Positions 15,914 through 25,333 of a stretch of 64,000 bases of DNA are shown here, one piece after another; positions within the stretch are counted from its first letter, which is position 1; each line of letters starts with the position of its first letter. The stretch spans positions 1 through 64,000 of the forward strand of contig NZ_SLZF01000003.1 in assembly GCF_004341515.1 (NCBI RefSeq), read 5' to 3'. The position numbers and the translations under genes are program-made. The notes beneath the pieces are model-generated. The model was not told the DNA's origin. It was given only the letters and a program-made list of their open reading frames with translations, and did not search any database. Source of the DNA: Allobosea sp. BK604 (GTDB lineage: Bacteria > Pseudomonadota > Alphaproteobacteria > Rhizobiales > Beijerinckiaceae).

Positions 15914-16735
15914 TCAATGCGCCACTCCCAGATAAGCGTCGATCACCTTCTGGTCGCGCTTGACCTCGTCAGGCGTGCCATCGGCGATCTTGCGGCCGTA
16001 TTCGAGCACGACGACCCGGTCCGAGAGGTCCATGACCACGCCCATATCGTGCTCGATCAGCGCGATCGTCGTGCCGAACTGGTTGTTCACGTCGAGGATG
16101 AAGCGGCACATGTCCTCCTTCTCCTCGAGATTCATGCCGGCCATCGGCTCGTCGAGCAGCAGGAGTTCCGGCTCCATCGCCAGCGCCCGGCCGAGCTCGA
16201 CGCGCTTTTGCAGGCCATAGGGCAGCTTGCCCACCGGCAGCTTGCGGATGTGCTCGATCTGCAGGAAGTCGATGATGTCCTCGACGACGCGGCGATGCTC
16301 GATCTCCTCCTGCATCGCCGGGCCGTGACGCAAAGCCTGCCAGAAGAAGCCGCGCTTCATCTTGAGCGTGCGCCCGGTCATGATGTTGTCGAGCGTCGAC
16401 ATGCCCTTGAACAGCGCGACGTTCTGGAAGGTCCGGGCGATGCCGGCGGCGGCAGCGCGATGGGGGCGCATCTTGCTGCGGCGCACGCCCTTGAAGGTGA
16501 TCTGACCTTCCTGCGGCTGGTAGAAGCCGTTGATGCAGTTCAGCATCGAGGTCTTGCCGGCGCCGTTCGGACCGATGATGGCGCGCACCTCCCCCTTGCG
16601 GATGTCGAAGGAGACATCCGAAATCGCCTTCACGCCGCCGAAGCGCAGCGAGACATTCTCGACCGAGAGCAGGACCTCGCCTTTCTCCTTCGGGATCGGC
16701 GTGCCGGTGACGTTCATCGCTTCGGCGTTCATCAT
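15914..16735 (-). CDS. livG: Branched-chain-type ABC transporter ATPase (LivG-like)
   Basis: A 273-aa ATPase. Walker A is GPNGAGKTSML, Q-loop RTFQNVALF, the signature region LPYGLQKRVELGRALA (Y-G-L-Q-K in place of LSGGQ, usual for this Liv subgroup), Walker B LLLLDEPMAGMN and H-loop LIEHDM. It forms the NBD dimer with LivF. Its start (ATGATG at 16735) overlaps the stop of the acyl-CoA synthetase gene by four bases, so the two are translationally coupled and the synthetase belongs to the transport operon. Confidence 0.93.
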   Translation of the reverse strand: MMNAEAMNVTGTPIPKEKGEVLLSVENVSLRFGGVKAISDVSFDIRKGEVRAIIGPNGAGKTSMLNCINGFYQPQEGQITFKGVRRSKMRPHRAAAAGIARTFQNVALFKGMSTLDNIMTGRTLKMKRGFFWQALRHGPAMQEEIEHRRVVEDIIDFLQIEHIRKLPVGKLPYGLQKRVELGRALAMEPELLLLDEPMAGMNLEEKEDMCRFILDVNNQFGTTIALIEHDMGVVMDLSDRVVVLEYGRKIADGTPDEVKRDQKVIDAYLGVAH

Positions 16736-18699
16736 GCTGCCCTCGCCGGGGCGCTGGCCGGATAAGTCTCGGCATCGCGAACCTTGACCCTGGCCGAGAT
16801 CACGCCCTTGCGGCCATCCTCGAAGGTGACTTCGGTCGAGATATCGGCGGCCTGCGAGCCATCATAGAGCGCGGCGACCAGCGGCGCATAGCGCTCGGCG
16901 ATGAAGCCGCGCCGGACCTTCTGCGTGCGGGTCAGCTCGCCATCGTCGGCATCGAGCTCCTTGTGAAGGATCAGGAAGCGCTTGATCTGCGCCCCGCCCA
17001 TCGCCGGCTCCGAGGCCAGCGACTTGTTCACCTCGTCGATATGCTGGGCGATCATGTCGTAGACGAGGTCGTGCCCGGCGAGCTCCTGATAGGAGGCATA
17101 GACGACATTGTTGCGCTCGGCCCAGTTGCCGACGGCAGTGAGGTCGATATTCAGCGCCACGGTCGCGTAATCGCGGCCCTGCCCGAAGGCGACGGCCTCC
17201 TTGATGTTCGGATAGAATTTCAGCTTGTTCTCGATGTATTTCGGCGGGAACAGCTCACCCGAGTTGAGCTTGCCGACATCCTTGGCGCGGTCGATGATCT
17301 TGAGATGCCCGCTCTCGTCAAAGAAGCCGGCATCGCCGGAGCGGACATAGCCATCCGCCGTCATCGTCTCGGCCGTTTTCTCCGGGTCCTTGTAATAGCC
17401 GCCGAAGATCGAGGGCGAGCGGTAGAGCACTTCGCCATTCTCATCGAGCTTGATCTCGACCAGCGGCGCCGGCCGCCCGACCGTGTCGGCCTTGATCTCG
17501 CCATTGGGCTGCATGGTGATGTAGACACCCGCTTCCGTCTGCCCATAGAGCTGCTTCAGATTGACGCCGATCGAGCGGTAGAAGCGGAAGATCTCGGGGC
17601 CGATCGCCTCGCCGGCAGTATAGCCGACCTTGATCTTGGTCAGGCCGAAGCGATTACGCAGCGGCGCGTAGATCAGCATGTCGCCGAGCTTGTAGAGCAG
17701 GCGCGCGCCGAGCGGCACCGGCTCGCCGTTGAGGATCTTCTCGCCATGCTTCTTCGCGACGCCGAGGAAATAGTGGAACATCCGGCGCATCAGCGGGCCC
17801 GCATCCTCCATGCGCACCATGGTGATGGTCAGCATGTTCTCGAAGACGCGTGGCGGCGCGAACGCGTAGGTCGTGCCGATCTCGCGCCGGTCGTCGATCA
17901 CGGTCTCCGGGCTTTCCGGGCAGTTGACGCAGAATCCGGCCAGGATCGCCTGCGCATAGGAGAAGACATGGTCGCCGACCCAGGCGATCGGCAGATAGGC
18001 GATCACCTCGTCGTCCTGGTTCAGCCCGTCGAACTGGCAGCCGATCTCGGCGGCGGTAATCACGTTGTAATGGCTGAGCATCACGCCCTTGGGCCGCCCG
18101 GTCGTGCCGGACGTGTAGAGGATGATGGCGAGATCGGAGCCGACGCCCTGCTCGATCTCGCGATCGAGCGCCTTCGAGGCGGCGGCGTCCTTCAGCATGC
18201 GCTCGCCGGCGGCGATCACCTCGCCGATATCATGCAGCTTGCCGTGGTCGTAGTCGCGTAGGCCGCGCGGCTCGTCATAGAGCATCTGGCGCAGGCGTGG
18301 CAGCCGGTCGGCGATCGAGAGCACCTTGTCGACCTGCTCCTGGTCCTGCACGCAGGCGAAGACCGCCTCGGCATGATCCAGCACATAGGCCATCTCCTCG
18401 GCGACGGAGTCGGCATAGACGGGCACGGGAACTGCGCCGAGGCATTGCGCGGCGCACATCGCCCAATAGAGCCGCGGCCGGTTATAGCCGATGATCGCGA
18501 CCTTCTCACCGCGCTTCAGGCCGAGCGCCTCGAGGCCCTTGGCAAAGGCGAGCACCTGCTCGGCCGTCTGCGCCCAGTTCCACGACTGCCAGATGCCGAG
18601 GTCCTTGTGGCGGAAGGCCGGGCGGTCGCCGCGCTCGCGCGCATTGCGGATCAGCAATTTCGGAAACGTATCAGCCTGGCCGGCAGCGATGCTTGCCAC
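16732..18699 (-). CDS. Long-chain acyl-CoA synthetase-type AMP-binding enzyme
   Basis: A 655-aa ANL-superfamily ligase with motif A3 YTSGTTGRPKGVMLSH, the A5 region LKQLYGQTEAGVYITMQ, A7 YVRSGDAGFFDESGHLKIIDRAKD and the terminal domain GELFPPKYIENKLKFYPNIKEAVAFG. Length and motifs fit the FAA/FadD15-type branch rather than acetyl-CoA synthetase. It is first in the cassette and overlaps livG, so it probably activates the transported acid. The real substrate could be a fatty, phenyl or other carboxylic acid. Confidence 0.9.
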   Translation of the reverse strand: MASIAAGQADTFPKLLIRNARERGDRPAFRHKDLGIWQSWNWAQTAEQVLAFAKGLEALGLKRGEKVAIIGYNRPRLYWAMCAAQCLGAVPVPVYADSVAEEMAYVLDHAEAVFACVQDQEQVDKVLSIADRLPRLRQMLYDEPRGLRDYDHGKLHDIGEVIAAGERMLKDAAASKALDREIEQGVGSDLAIILYTSGTTGRPKGVMLSHYNVITAAEIGCQFDGLNQDDEVIAYLPIAWVGDHVFSYAQAILAGFCVNCPESPETVIDDRREIGTTYAFAPPRVFENMLTITMVRMEDAGPLMRRMFHYFLGVAKKHGEKILNGEPVPLGARLLYKLGDMLIYAPLRNRFGLTKIKVGYTAGEAIGPEIFRFYRSIGVNLKQLYGQTEAGVYITMQPNGEIKADTVGRPAPLVEIKLDENGEVLYRSPSIFGGYYKDPEKTAETMTADGYVRSGDAGFFDESGHLKIIDRAKDVGKLNSGELFPPKYIENKLKFYPNIKEAVAFGQGRDYATVALNIDLTAVGNWAERNNVVYASYQELAGHDLVYDMIAQHIDEVNKSLASEPAMGGAQIKRFLILHKELDADDGELTRTQKVRRGFIAERYAPLVAALYDGSQAADISTEVTFEDGRKGVISARVKVRDAETYPASAPARAA

Positions 18700-18967
18700 G
18701 ATGCCGTTCTCCTCCCTGAGCGGCGGCCCGTACTTTGCGGGACGCCTTGTTGGACCATTCGGCCCTGTCGTTCATGCGATGGTTGCAAGACAGACCGATC
18801 TTCGCAAGCAGGGGCTTGACAGACAACTTGGTATTTGGTCGCTATTGTCCCGCCGAAGTGTGTGAGGACGCCTCGAAGCGCCGCCACGATGGCTGACTCT
18901 GCTGCTAGCTCTGCCTGCCTTCCGAGCATTCCCCTCCCCCGCCCAGCCCCAACGCCAGGCGCCTGTC

Positions 18968-19717
18968 ATGAGCCCTCTTGTCATCGGCAGCGTCGCGTTC
19001 TGCTGCGTCTTTGGGGCGGCGGCCATCGGCATGCTGCTGCGCGCACGGCTGCCCGAACACCATCTGAGCGCGGATTCGCGTGACGCGATCAAGCTCGCGA
19101 CGGCTGTCGTTGGAACGCTCTCCGCGCTCGCGCTCGGCCTTCTGATCGCCTCGGCCAAGCGCTCCTTCGACGAAGCCGGGCTGGAACTGCGGACGGTGGC
19201 CGCGCGCGTCCTGCTGCTTGACCGGGTCATGGCGCAATATGGCCAGGAGACCGCTCCGACCCGCGCTTTGCTGCGCAGGCAGCTAGAGGCGCGGCTGAAG
19301 GAGGCCATCGACGGCCGCGGCCGCCGAACGCTCGATGACGGCCTGGATATCGAGCCGGTCCAGGACGAGCTCAGGAAGCTCACGCCCCAGAACGACGGCC
19401 AGCGCTGGCTCCAGACCCGGGCGCTTCAGCTCAGCGGGTCGATCGCCGAAGCGCGCTGGATGCGGGCCGAGACCGAGGCAGGAGGGTTTCCGGGCCTGTT
19501 CCTCGCATTTCTGATCTTCTGGTTGGCCTTGCTCTTCGGCTCGTTCGGGCTGCTCGCACCAACCAACGCCACAACGATAGCAACCTTGTTCATCTGCGCC
19601 TTTTCGGTCACGGGCGCGCTCGCGATCATCATCGATATGGACCATCCCTATCTCGGCTTCATCCGCGCGTCCGATGCGCCGCTGCGCCTCGCGCTGGAGC
19701 GCCTGGGGCAGCCATGA
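18968..19717 (+). CDS. DUF4239 membrane protein
   Basis: A 249-aa protein of the DUF4239 (bestrophin-like) family, function unknown. Hydrophobic segments: about residues 5-25, 46-62, 178-198 and 203-223, with a charged amphipathic middle (residues 63-170) that would lie in the cytoplasm. The family C-terminal stretch IIIDMDHPYLGFIRASDAPLR is present. It is divergent from the acyl-CoA synthetase gene across 268 bases. A TTGACA at 18816-18821 could be a -35 element, but the matching -10 is poor. The ribosome site is weak. Confidence 0.8.
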   Translation: MSPLVIGSVAFCCVFGAAAIGMLLRARLPEHHLSADSRDAIKLATAVVGTLSALALGLLIASAKRSFDEAGLELRTVAARVLLLDRVMAQYGQETAPTRALLRRQLEARLKEAIDGRGRRTLDDGLDIEPVQDELRKLTPQNDGQRWLQTRALQLSGSIAEARWMRAETEAGGFPGLFLAFLIFWLALLFGSFGLLAPTNATTIATLFICAFSVTGALAIIIDMDHPYLGFIRASDAPLRLALERLGQP

Positions 19718-19769
19718 AAAGATAAAAGCGGCCCAGCCCCACCGACCGGGGCCGGGTTCGCCACAGGTT

Positions 19770-21287
19770 TCAGAAGTCGATGGCCGTGAAGACCAGATTG
19801 TTTGCCGAGATCTCAGCCAGAGAAACGCCCTCGATCAGGATTCCGGCATCCACGAACCCTTCGAGCGTGACCTTGATTCCGGCATCCGTGTCCTGCGAGG
19901 CTGCCAGGAAGTCCTGGTAGTTGCGGACCGAGGCCAGGTCGCCATTGGCGTCGATCAGGAAGCTGAGGACGTCGCCTTCCGCGGCGTTGAAATCGGCGAT
20001 CCGATCGATGCTGTCGGCCGTGCCGTAATCGACGGCCCAATGGAAGGTGTCGGCGCCCTCGCCGCCGCTCAGGGCGTCGGTTCCGGTAAAGCCTTCCAGC
20101 CAGTCATTCCCCGCACCGCCGAGCAGGCGGTCGTCGCCCGCGCCGGCGTAGAACACGTCGTTGCCGCCGCGCCCTTCCAGGAGATCGTCGCCACCCCAGG
20201 CGAAGAACTTGTCGTCGCCGTCACCACCGCGCAGTGAATCGTCGAAATGGCCGGTCTGCAGCTCGAAACTCTCGATGCCGACATAGGTCGGCCCACCCAG
20301 CATCCAGCCTTGCAGCGCATCGAACAGGAGCGGGCCTGGCAGGTCGCCGAGGCCGAACAGGAGGCGATCGTTGCCCTCCCCGCCATTGACCGTGTCCATG
20401 ACATCCGCCCGGATCGTGTCATCCCCCGCGCCGCCATTGATCGTCGCGGCTCCGCCATCGAGCGAGAGGTGCGAGATATGGTCGTTGCCGTCGCCGCCAT
20501 CGAGGATGTCGTTGCCTTCCCAACTGCCGATGGAATCGTCGCCGGCCCCGCCCTTGACGACATCGTCGCCCGCTCCGCCATCCAGCGAGTCATTATCGGC
20601 GCCGCCATCCAGGATATCGTCGCCGGCCCCGCCGTCGAGGGAGTCGAGGCCGTCGCCGCCGAACATCATGTCGTCGCCGTCGCCGCCGGACAGGGTGTCA
20701 TAGCTGGCGCCGCCCGTAATCCAGTCATTGCCGGCGCCACCGCTCAGGGTGTCGACGCCGTCCCCGCCATGCAACTCATCGTCGCCCGCTCCGCCGATCA
20801 GTTCGTCGGAGCCGGCTCCGCCCTCGATGCGATCATTGCCCGCTCCGGTATCGGCGTAGAGATCGAGAGCGCCGGCGATCACGGTGTCATTGCCGTCCCC
20901 GGTCCTGACGACCGCCCACTCGATATCGCGGAAGAAGATGTGCTGGGCGGTGGCGGGATCGCTGCCGATCGTGCCATGGCCGCTCGCGCCGTTGAAGATG
21001 ACATCCTCCGACGCTGACGTGGCATCGACGAAGAGCGCATCGTAGCCGGCGCCGCCGGTGACCGCCCCGCCCGTTCCGACCAGAGTGATCCGGTCGAATC
21101 CATCCCCGCCATCGAGACGGTCGTAACCGCTCGTGCTCGTGATGGTGTCGTTGCCTGCCCCCGCCTCGATGATGTCGTCCCCGGCGCCGCCATCGATCGT
21201 GTCGTCTCCGGCAAGGCCCCAGATGCGGTCCGCCTCATCCGTCCCGCGCAGCGTATCAGATCCATCCGTTCCAACGATTCCGGCCAT
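19770..21287 (-). CDS. RTX-type calcium-binding repeat protein, probable type I secretion substrate
   Basis: A 505-aa protein built of more than twenty GGxGxDxxx nonapeptides (for example LDGGAGDDI, LSGGAGNDW) in two main blocks, about residues 10-60 and 150-430, interrupted by a region around VIFNGASGHGTIG. The repeats fold as calcium-bound beta-rolls. The C-terminus (DRIADFNAAEGDVLSF, then LVFTAIDF at the end) has the hydrophobic, acidic terminal signature of ABC-secreted proteins, and there is no Sec signal. No catalytic domain is visible, so it may be a surface-layer, adhesin or calcium-binding protein. The ATG at 21287 has GGAGGAG upstream. No type I secretion genes are in the window. 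Confidence 0.88.
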   Translation of the reverse strand: MAGIVGTDGSDTLRGTDEADRIWGLAGDDTIDGGAGDDIIEAGAGNDTITSTSGYDRLDGGDGFDRITLVGTGGAVTGGAGYDALFVDATSASEDVIFNGASGHGTIGSDPATAQHIFFRDIEWAVVRTGDGNDTVIAGALDLYADTGAGNDRIEGGAGSDELIGGAGDDELHGGDGVDTLSGGAGNDWITGGASYDTLSGGDGDDMMFGGDGLDSLDGGAGDDILDGGADNDSLDGGAGDDVVKGGAGDDSIGSWEGNDILDGGDGNDHISHLSLDGGAATINGGAGDDTIRADVMDTVNGGEGNDRLLFGLGDLPGPLLFDALQGWMLGGPTYVGIESFELQTGHFDDSLRGGDGDDKFFAWGGDDLLEGRGGNDVFYAGAGDDRLLGGAGNDWLEGFTGTDALSGGEGADTFHWAVDYGTADSIDRIADFNAAEGDVLSFLIDANGDLASVRNYQDFLAASQDTDAGIKVTLEGFVDAGILIEGVSLAEISANNLVFTAIDF

Positions 21288-21633
21288 GAAACCGCTCCTC
21301 CCTGGCTGAACCTCAAGGTACCGCAAATAGATAAACCGGCTCATCACAGATAATATCGATGTGCATCACACCTTATCGGGCGCGGCAAGACAATAAAAAA
21401 CAGATATCGAGAGCTTAATTTTGAAATAGATCGATTATCGAAATAAATTTACGGACATCAAGGCACGCTATCTTCACCGAATGACACTTGGAAGCCGAAG
21501 TATTCTTTCGTAATGGGCAGCGCCACGCGCAGGTTGACCGAGACGTGATTGAGCGCAGCCGGATGCTCGACCAGCCACAGGACAATCGAGAGCCGGGGTC
21601 AGGCGCCCAACGAATTCCTCTCCTGCGTGTCGC
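21288..21633. promoter_or_regulatory. AT-rich upstream region of the RTX gene
   Basis: This 346-base gap separates the RTX gene from the helicase gene. Bases about 21330-21480 are strikingly AT-rich for this genome, with several A/T runs and the inverted repeat GATG-TG-CATC at about 21358-21367, loosely like a Crp half-site pair. It probably holds the RTX promoter and may attract a xenogeneic silencer such as MucR or a Ros-type protein. The part from 21481 to 21633 is normal GC with no supported gene. Confidence 0.5.
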
Positions 21634-23706
21634 TCAGCGCCACATGCCGCGCATCCGCGCCGCGACATCGATCCTGATACCGCTACCGCTCGCGGCCCGA
21701 GCCGCTGTCCCGTGCTCGGCAATCGGCCAGGCCACCTGCTCGAACAGGCCGAGCAGGCTGGCGGGAATGAAACGCGTCCGAGCGGCATAGACGTGCCTGT
21801 CACCGCGCGCGGCCTGACCATGGGTGAAGAAGCGCTGCGGCACGACGAGTTGGAGATCGTCCTTGGCGCGCGTCATCGCGACATAAAGCAGCCGGCGCTC
21901 TTCCTCGGTCTCCGCGGTTTCGCCGACAGCAAGGTCGATCGGGATGCAGCCATCGACCACGTTGAGCACGAAGACCGATTTCCATTCCTGGCCCTTGGCC
22001 GAATGGATCGTCGAGAGGATCAGATAGTCCTCGTCGAGATGCGGCGGGCCGGCCTCGGCGCTGGTCGCATCCGGCGGGTCGAGCGTCAGCTCGGTCAGGA
22101 AGCGCTCGCGCGAGGGATAGCCGCGGGCGATCTGCTCGAGCTGGACGAGATCGGCGCGGCGCGTGCTGAAATCCTCATGGATGCGCTCGAGATGCGGCTC
22201 GTACCAGAGTCGTGCCCGTTCCATCTCGGCCGGCCAGCCCGGCCCGGCACGCAGGCCAAGAGCGGTCTCGACGAAACTGTCCCAGTCGCTGCCGGTGCGC
22301 GGCGGTGGCGGCATGTCGCCGAGTGCCCTGAGCGCATCGCTGGCTGCATCGACCTGGTCGAGCACGCGCTGGGCGGCGCTCGGGCCGACACCCGGCAGCA
22401 ATTGCAGGACGCGGAAGCCCGCGACCCTGTCCCGCGGGTTCTCGACGAAGCGCAGCAGCGCCAGCACGTCCTTCACATGGGCGGCATCGAGGAATTTCAG
22501 CCCGCCGAACTTGCGGAACGGGATGTTGCGCCGTTTCAGCTCGACCTCGAGCGGGCCGCTATGATGCGAGGCGCGAAACAGCACGGCCTGTTGCTTCAGC
22601 GCGGAGCCGTGCTCGCGGTTCTCCAGCACCTGACCGGCGACGTAGCGCGCCTGGTCGGCCTCGTCACGGACATTGACCAGCCGCGGACGTGCGGCCGATT
22701 CCCGCTCGGTCCAGAGATTCTTGGTGAAACGCTCGCGCGCCAGGCCGATCACCGCATTGGCCGCGGCCAGGACCGGCTGGGTCGAGCGGTAGTTGCGGTC
22801 GAGCGTGACGATCTCGGCCGGCGGCTCGAAGCTCTGCGGGAAGTCGAGGATGTTGCGGATCTCGGCTGCGCGGAAGGAATAGATCGACTGGGCATCGTCG
22901 CCGACGACCGTCAGCCCCTGCCCACTCGGTTTGAGCGCCAGCAGGATCGAGGCCTGCAGCCGGTTGGTGTCCTGGTACTCATCGACGAAGATATGGTCGA
23001 AACGGCTCCCGATCTCCTCCGCGAGGCCGGGATCGCCGACCGCCTGCGCCCAGCACAGCAGGAGATCGTCATAATCGAGCACGTTCTGGGCCTGCTTGGC
23101 CTCGACATAGGCGGCGAAGAGCTGCTTGAGCTCGGCCGCCCAGGCGGCGCACCAGGGAAAGGAGGCGCCGAGCACCGTCTCGACCGGCTGCTCGGCATTG
23201 ACGCAGCGCGAATAGATCGCGAGGCAGGTTCCCTTCTTCGGGAAGCGCGCTTCCGTCTTCGAGAAGCCGAGCTCGTGCCGGACGAGATTGATCAGGTCGG
23301 CAGAATCCTCGCGGTCGTGAATGGTGAAGCTCGGGTCGAGCCCGAGCTCGACGGCGTAATCGCGCAGCAGCCGCGCCCCGACGCCGTGAAAGGTACCGGC
23401 CCAGCTCAGCGCATCGGTCATCACCGCGGCGCCCTCGCCCAGCACCTCGCGCGCGATGCGCTCGACCCGGCGCGTCATCTCGGCCGCAGCGCGACGCGAG
23501 AAGGTCAGCAGCATCATCCGGCGCGGATCGGCGCCGTTGACGATGAGATGCGCGACCCGGTGCGCCAGCGTGTTCGTCTTGCCGGAGCCGGCCCCGGCAA
23601 TCACCAGCAGCGGGCGCGCGGCCGTGCCTGAGCCGTGCTCGACCGCACGCCGCTGCGCCGGGTTGAGCTTGTCGAGATAGGAATGGCGCGAATCGACTGC
23701 GAGCAT
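21634..23706 (-). CDS. UvrD/Rep-family ATP-dependent DNA helicase
   Basis: A 690-aa superfamily 1A helicase. Motifs in order: Q-motif LNPAQRRAVEHG, Walker A AGAGSGKTNTLAHRV, motif Ia TFSRRAAAEMTRR, Walker B DEYQDTN, motif III VVGDDAQSIYSFR, motif IV LDRNYRST, motif V STIHSAKGQEWKSVFVL and motif VI EERRLLYVAMTRAKD. It is shorter than UvrD or PcrA, consistent with the extra helicase carried by many Hyphomicrobiales alongside UvrD. It moves 3' to 5' on single-stranded DNA and probably acts in repair or replication restart. The ATG at 23706 gives the standard N-terminus. Confidence 0.92.
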   Translation of the reverse strand: MLAVDSRHSYLDKLNPAQRRAVEHGSGTAARPLLVIAGAGSGKTNTLAHRVAHLIVNGADPRRMMLLTFSRRAAAEMTRRVERIAREVLGEGAAVMTDALSWAGTFHGVGARLLRDYAVELGLDPSFTIHDREDSADLINLVRHELGFSKTEARFPKKGTCLAIYSRCVNAEQPVETVLGASFPWCAAWAAELKQLFAAYVEAKQAQNVLDYDDLLLCWAQAVGDPGLAEEIGSRFDHIFVDEYQDTNRLQASILLALKPSGQGLTVVGDDAQSIYSFRAAEIRNILDFPQSFEPPAEIVTLDRNYRSTQPVLAAANAVIGLARERFTKNLWTERESAARPRLVNVRDEADQARYVAGQVLENREHGSALKQQAVLFRASHHSGPLEVELKRRNIPFRKFGGLKFLDAAHVKDVLALLRFVENPRDRVAGFRVLQLLPGVGPSAAQRVLDQVDAASDALRALGDMPPPPRTGSDWDSFVETALGLRAGPGWPAEMERARLWYEPHLERIHEDFSTRRADLVQLEQIARGYPSRERFLTELTLDPPDATSAEAGPPHLDEDYLILSTIHSAKGQEWKSVFVLNVVDGCIPIDLAVGETAETEEERRLLYVAMTRAKDDLQLVVPQRFFTHGQAARGDRHVYAARTRFIPASLLGLFEQVAWPIAEHGTAARAASGSGIRIDVAARMRGMWR

Positions 23707-23794
23707 GCGCCGGAGTCGATCACCTTTCGCGCTTTGTTCGCAATGGCAAAACACACCCGGCCCGGCTTCGAATGCCTGCGGCCAGTCGAAACGC

Positions 23795-24511
23795 TTATCC
23801 CTCGTAACGCGCCAGCCGCTCCAGATCGAGGATCGTGATCGCACCGTGCCCGATCTCGATCAGCCCGAGGGCGGCAAGCTTGGCCAGGCCCTGATTGGCC
23901 ATTTGCCGGGAAATCCCGGCGAGCAGGCCGAGCTCCTCCTGCGAGATCGCGAGCGTGCGATCCTGATCGGGATAGAGGATCGGGTTGAACAGCCAGCTCA
24001 GGTTACGCGCCAGCCGCGCCGTCGAATCCAGCATACGGTCGGTCTCGGCCAGCGCGATGAACTGCGCCAGCCGCTCGTTGAACTGGTGCACGAGGAAGCG
24101 GTTGAAGGCGGCCGAATGCTCGAACAGCCAGAAGAAGGTCGAACGTCGCATCAGCGCGAGCCTGGTGTCGCGCAGGGCCACGAGATCGTAGCGCCTGGGC
24201 TCGGCCTTGATCACCGTGCCCTCGCCGAACCAGGCCCCGGAGCGCAGCCCGGCGAGCGTCGCCGATTTGCCCTCCTTCGAGGTGGTGCTCATCTTGACCA
24301 GGCCTTCGGCCACGCCGGTCCAGGATTCGAGCCTGTCGCCGACATGGCAGATATAGGCGCCCTTGCCATAGACCTTCACGCTGACGCCGCGCCGGGCCTC
24401 CTCGAACTCATCCGGCTTGAGGTCACGCGACCAGGCGGCGATGCGGCGCAGATCTTCGGGCAGGATCAAGGCTGGCTCACCGGTTGTTCGGCGAGCCGGG
24501 CGGCCCGCCAC
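23795..24511 (-). CDS. Crp/Fnr-family transcriptional regulator
   Basis: A 238-aa regulator with an N-terminal cyclic-nucleotide-binding-like beta-barrel (VYGKGAYICHVGDRLESWTGVAEG through SGAWFGEGTVIK), a long dimer helix near residues 130-165 and a C-terminal winged helix (ISQEELGLLAGISRQMANQGLAKLAALGLIEI). There is no Fnr-type cysteine cluster and the classic cAMP-contact residues are not obvious, so the ligand is unknown. It lies between the helicase and an HD-hydrolase gene, all on the minus strand, but is probably its own unit. Confidence 0.9.
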   Translation of the reverse strand: MAGRPARRTTGEPALILPEDLRRIAAWSRDLKPDEFEEARRGVSVKVYGKGAYICHVGDRLESWTGVAEGLVKMSTTSKEGKSATLAGLRSGAWFGEGTVIKAEPRRYDLVALRDTRLALMRRSTFFWLFEHSAAFNRFLVHQFNERLAQFIALAETDRMLDSTARLARNLSWLFNPILYPDQDRTLAISQEELGLLAGISRQMANQGLAKLAALGLIEIGHGAITILDLERLARYEG

Positions 24512-24540
24512 GCCGGCTTACTATGCTGCCGGTGACAGGC

Positions 24541-25212
24541 TCAACTCAAGGCTTCGCAGGAGAGGCCGGCCGGCCCGTGCCAATGCGAGCAGCGGATCAC
24601 CGTGCAGAAATTCCCGCGCTTGAAGAGCGGGTCCTTATCCGCAAGCACATCGGCCTTGACGTTGCCGAAGGTCGTCTCCGGCTTGTGCCTGATGCCGTCA
24701 TAGAAGGTCTGGATGATATCCTCCTTGAAATGCACGTCGCGCGGATGCGCGGCGACCACGGCCTCGCGCTCGGCATCGCTATAGTCGCCATAGGTCAGGC
24801 CGAGCACGTCCATCTCGACGCCGGCCGTGACGAGCGCCACGACGGGGTGCATGTGCTGCGGGATGCCCGGCGTGGTGTGCAGCGCGATCGCGGTCCAGAC
24901 GGTGTCGATATCGGCCTGGACGATGCCGTGCCGGCGCAGGAAATTACGCGCCGCATTGGCACCGTCGACCTCGAAGCGCTCGTTCGGGCTGCTGTACTGC
25001 CTGGTCAGTCCCATGTCGTGGAACATGGTGCCGACATAGAGCAGTTCGGGATCGAAGCTCAGCCCGCGCTTCTTTCCCGCCAGCGCGCCGAAATAATAGA
25101 CGCGGCTGGAATGGTGGAACAGCAGCGGCGCTTCGGTGTCGCGGACCAGTTCCGTCACCTCGCGCGCCAGCCGGCTGTCGGGAATGCTCACGCCCTCGAT
25201 CGTCAATGCCAT
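24541..25212 (-). CDS. HD-domain hydrolase (cyanamide hydratase-like)
   Basis: A 223-aa metal-dependent HD-superfamily protein. The metal ligands are visible as H in LLFHHSSR, the HD pair in GTMFHDMGLT and the later His/Asp in TAIALHTTPG. The fold region resembles cyanamide hydratase-type HD proteins, but the substrate cannot be told from sequence. The ATG at 25212 follows GGAGG on the minus strand. It is divergent from a GlxA-type regulator 121 bases away, which probably controls it. Confidence 0.8.
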   Translation of the reverse strand: MALTIEGVSIPDSRLAREVTELVRDTEAPLLFHHSSRVYYFGALAGKKRGLSFDPELLYVGTMFHDMGLTRQYSSPNERFEVDGANAARNFLRRHGIVQADIDTVWTAIALHTTPGIPQHMHPVVALVTAGVEMDVLGLTYGDYSDAEREAVVAAHPRDVHFKEDIIQTFYDGIRHKPETTFGNVKADVLADKDPLFKRGNFCTVIRCSHWHGPAGLSCEALS

Positions 25213-25333
25213 GGAAGCCTCCTGCAATGGGTTTCATCGGGAGGGTAGGCATCGGCTGATCTGTCTGCAATTGACGTGTTACGTCGATTTCTGCCAAATG
25301 CAGTTTCAAGCGGACGTGGGGAGATGCACGGCG

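Noticed and set aside
21474..21821. 115-codon minus-strand frame between RTX and helicase genes
   Set aside because: Most of it is the helicase gene in another frame; Arg/Ser/Pro/Gly-rich composition, no ribosome site and no domain.
23728..23760. Possible further family A repeat before the helicase gene (GCCATTGCGAACAAAGCGC on the minus strand)
   Set aside because: Only about a dozen bases resemble the left arm and no partner arm is present; too degenerate to list.
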